A stretch of 39,977 nt of DNA from Caldisericum sp. (GTDB lineage Bacteria; Caldisericota; Caldisericia; Caldisericales; Caldisericaceae): assembly GCA_020692945.1 (NCBI GenBank), contig JAIMJY010000003.1, positions 1 to 39,977 on the forward strand, given 5' to 3'. Below, piece after piece: positions 39,375-39,977 of the stretch. Below the pieces are notes generated by a model that did no database searches, had not been told where the DNA came from, and saw nothing but the letters and a program-made list of their open reading frames with translations. The first letter of the stretch is position 1, and each line of letters starts with the position of its first letter. The position numbers and the translations under genes are program-made.

Positions 39375-39977
39375 AGTACACTCCTCGTACCTTCGGAGGT
39401 ATGCTCTCTATTAAAAAAATCCTTGCCAAACTATGGTAATCACCAATTTTGTCATCCATATTCTATTAATAGGATAGCAGTTTTAAAAAGTTTTTCAAGT
39501 TGATGTATGCATTGCGTACGTTTGAGGCTCAGGTTAATATTTAAATCGCAGAGAAAGCGTTTTTAATCCTTTGGAATCTGTGCTCTTCTCAGCAGATTTA
39601 TTGTTTAGACTTTTGCGAGGTCTTTCTGTGTTGTACCATACAAGATAATCCATCGCAGTTTAATATTGAATTTATTGACATCTTTTAAGAGAAAAAAATG
39701 CTACTGAATTTAAACAAGTTAAGGGTTTCAGGTAGAAATTTCACTAAGTAAAAATTGTACACACAAAAAGTTTATTTTTTAAACTCTAATAATCCAGGTA
39801 ACTCTTTTAATATTCTCGATAGAGTCCCAGTCTTATGGACAAGTATGGTGGAGATAAGGGGGAATATCTTTCGCAGGAAGGAAGTTTAAAAGAGAAATTA
39901 GAATTTTTTTATCTGTCGTGAATAAGGCTGTAAGGTAAATGTAACGAGGTCTCTGAAAAAGTGGTAAAATAACCCAA
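39375..39977. other. 603-bp region upstream of pgpH: leader plus decayed spacer
   Basis: No intact gene is present. Near pgpH the minus strand carries a small hairpin (TACCT-CCGA-AGGTA, 39388-39401) close to the GAGGAG site. Around 39460-39470 lies a CTATTAATAG palindrome, and TTGAAA with a -10-like TATCCT about 16 bp on could be a promoter. Further right is a transposase remnant (39534-39715) and AT-rich sequence with stops in all frames to the window edge. Confidence 0.5.
39534..39715 (-). pseudogene. Decayed integrase-core transposase C-terminus
   Basis: On the minus strand, 39534-39656 encodes AMDYLVWYNTERPRKSLN before its stop, the classic C-terminal end of IS3/IS481-type rve transposases (DYLVWYNTERPHKSL). 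Just upstream, in a shifted frame, HFFLLKDVNKFNIKL (39656-39700) continues the same protein, preceded by a TAG stop. So one frameshift and at least one nonsense change separate the pieces, and no catalytic DDE core remains nearby. It marks an old insertion whose ends I cannot define. Confidence 0.7.

Noticed and set aside
1-39977. CRISPR arrays, tRNA and rRNA genes
   Set aside because: No regularly spaced repeats, cloverleaf-like spacers or rRNA-like sequence were seen in any intergenic stretch.

Overview
The window is a densely coded, AT-rich bacterial chromosome segment. It has no phage, plasmid or CRISPR content, and no rRNA or tRNA was seen. Gene types point to a thermophilic or anaerobic, low-GC bacterium: GH57 glycosidase, type IB GTP cyclohydrolase, SsnA-type purine catabolism, tandem 'copper amine oxidase-like' stalk domains, and a PolA with a decayed proofreading domain. 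A Caldisericum-like or Thermotogae-like lineage fits, but this is inference from gene content, not a phylogenetic result.

Layout. (1) 29-5911, minus: a tight operon of a CUT1-type sugar ABC ATPase, a DUF503 protein, SsnA-like aminohydrolase, adenine deaminase and an allantoinase/dihydroorotase-like hydrolase. The last three look like a purine salvage/catabolism module that probably continues past the left edge. (2) 6082-14533, plus: GH57 alpha-glucanase, GalT-like nucleotidyltransferase, glycogen synthase, phosphohexomutase, glucose-6-phosphate isomerase, then S41 protease and guanylate kinase. The first five make a compact glycogen/maltodextrin pathway. (3) 14534-14910: non-coding or decayed spacer with a perfect palindrome. 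(4) 14911-20385, minus: polA, coaE, a RecB-like Fe-S nuclease and an exported propeller/stalk-domain protein, from a promoter overlapping the end of comEC. (5) 20405-27619, minus: dnaX, ybaB, recR, eno, mutM-like, comEA, comEC, a replication, repair and competence operon. (6) 27677-29277, minus: a PanE-like reductase and a PlsY-like acyltransferase. (7) 29479-30599, plus: queD and folE2, consecutive steps of the 7-deazaguanine route. (8) 30600-39374, minus: a long run of pgpH, ybeY, corC-like, cdd, tpiA, two small lysine-rich helical proteins, an MrfA/Hrq1-type helicase, and a frameshifted DUF1461 membrane protein. (9) 39375-39977: leader plus spacer holding a decayed transposase C-terminus.

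Notable points. Strong TATAAT boxes sit exactly 6 nt before the ATG of dnaX and of the PanE-like gene with no Shine-Dalgarno sequence, so leaderless transcripts are likely. polA looks nearly leaderless. A perfect 9-bp hairpin separates ssnA from ade. The DUF1461 gene has a one-base frameshift in a homopolymer. Several housekeeping enzymes (ComEC nuclease domain, MutM, PlsY, PolA exonuclease domain) lack normally conserved motifs. Most genes are standard; I saw no clearly new multi-gene system.
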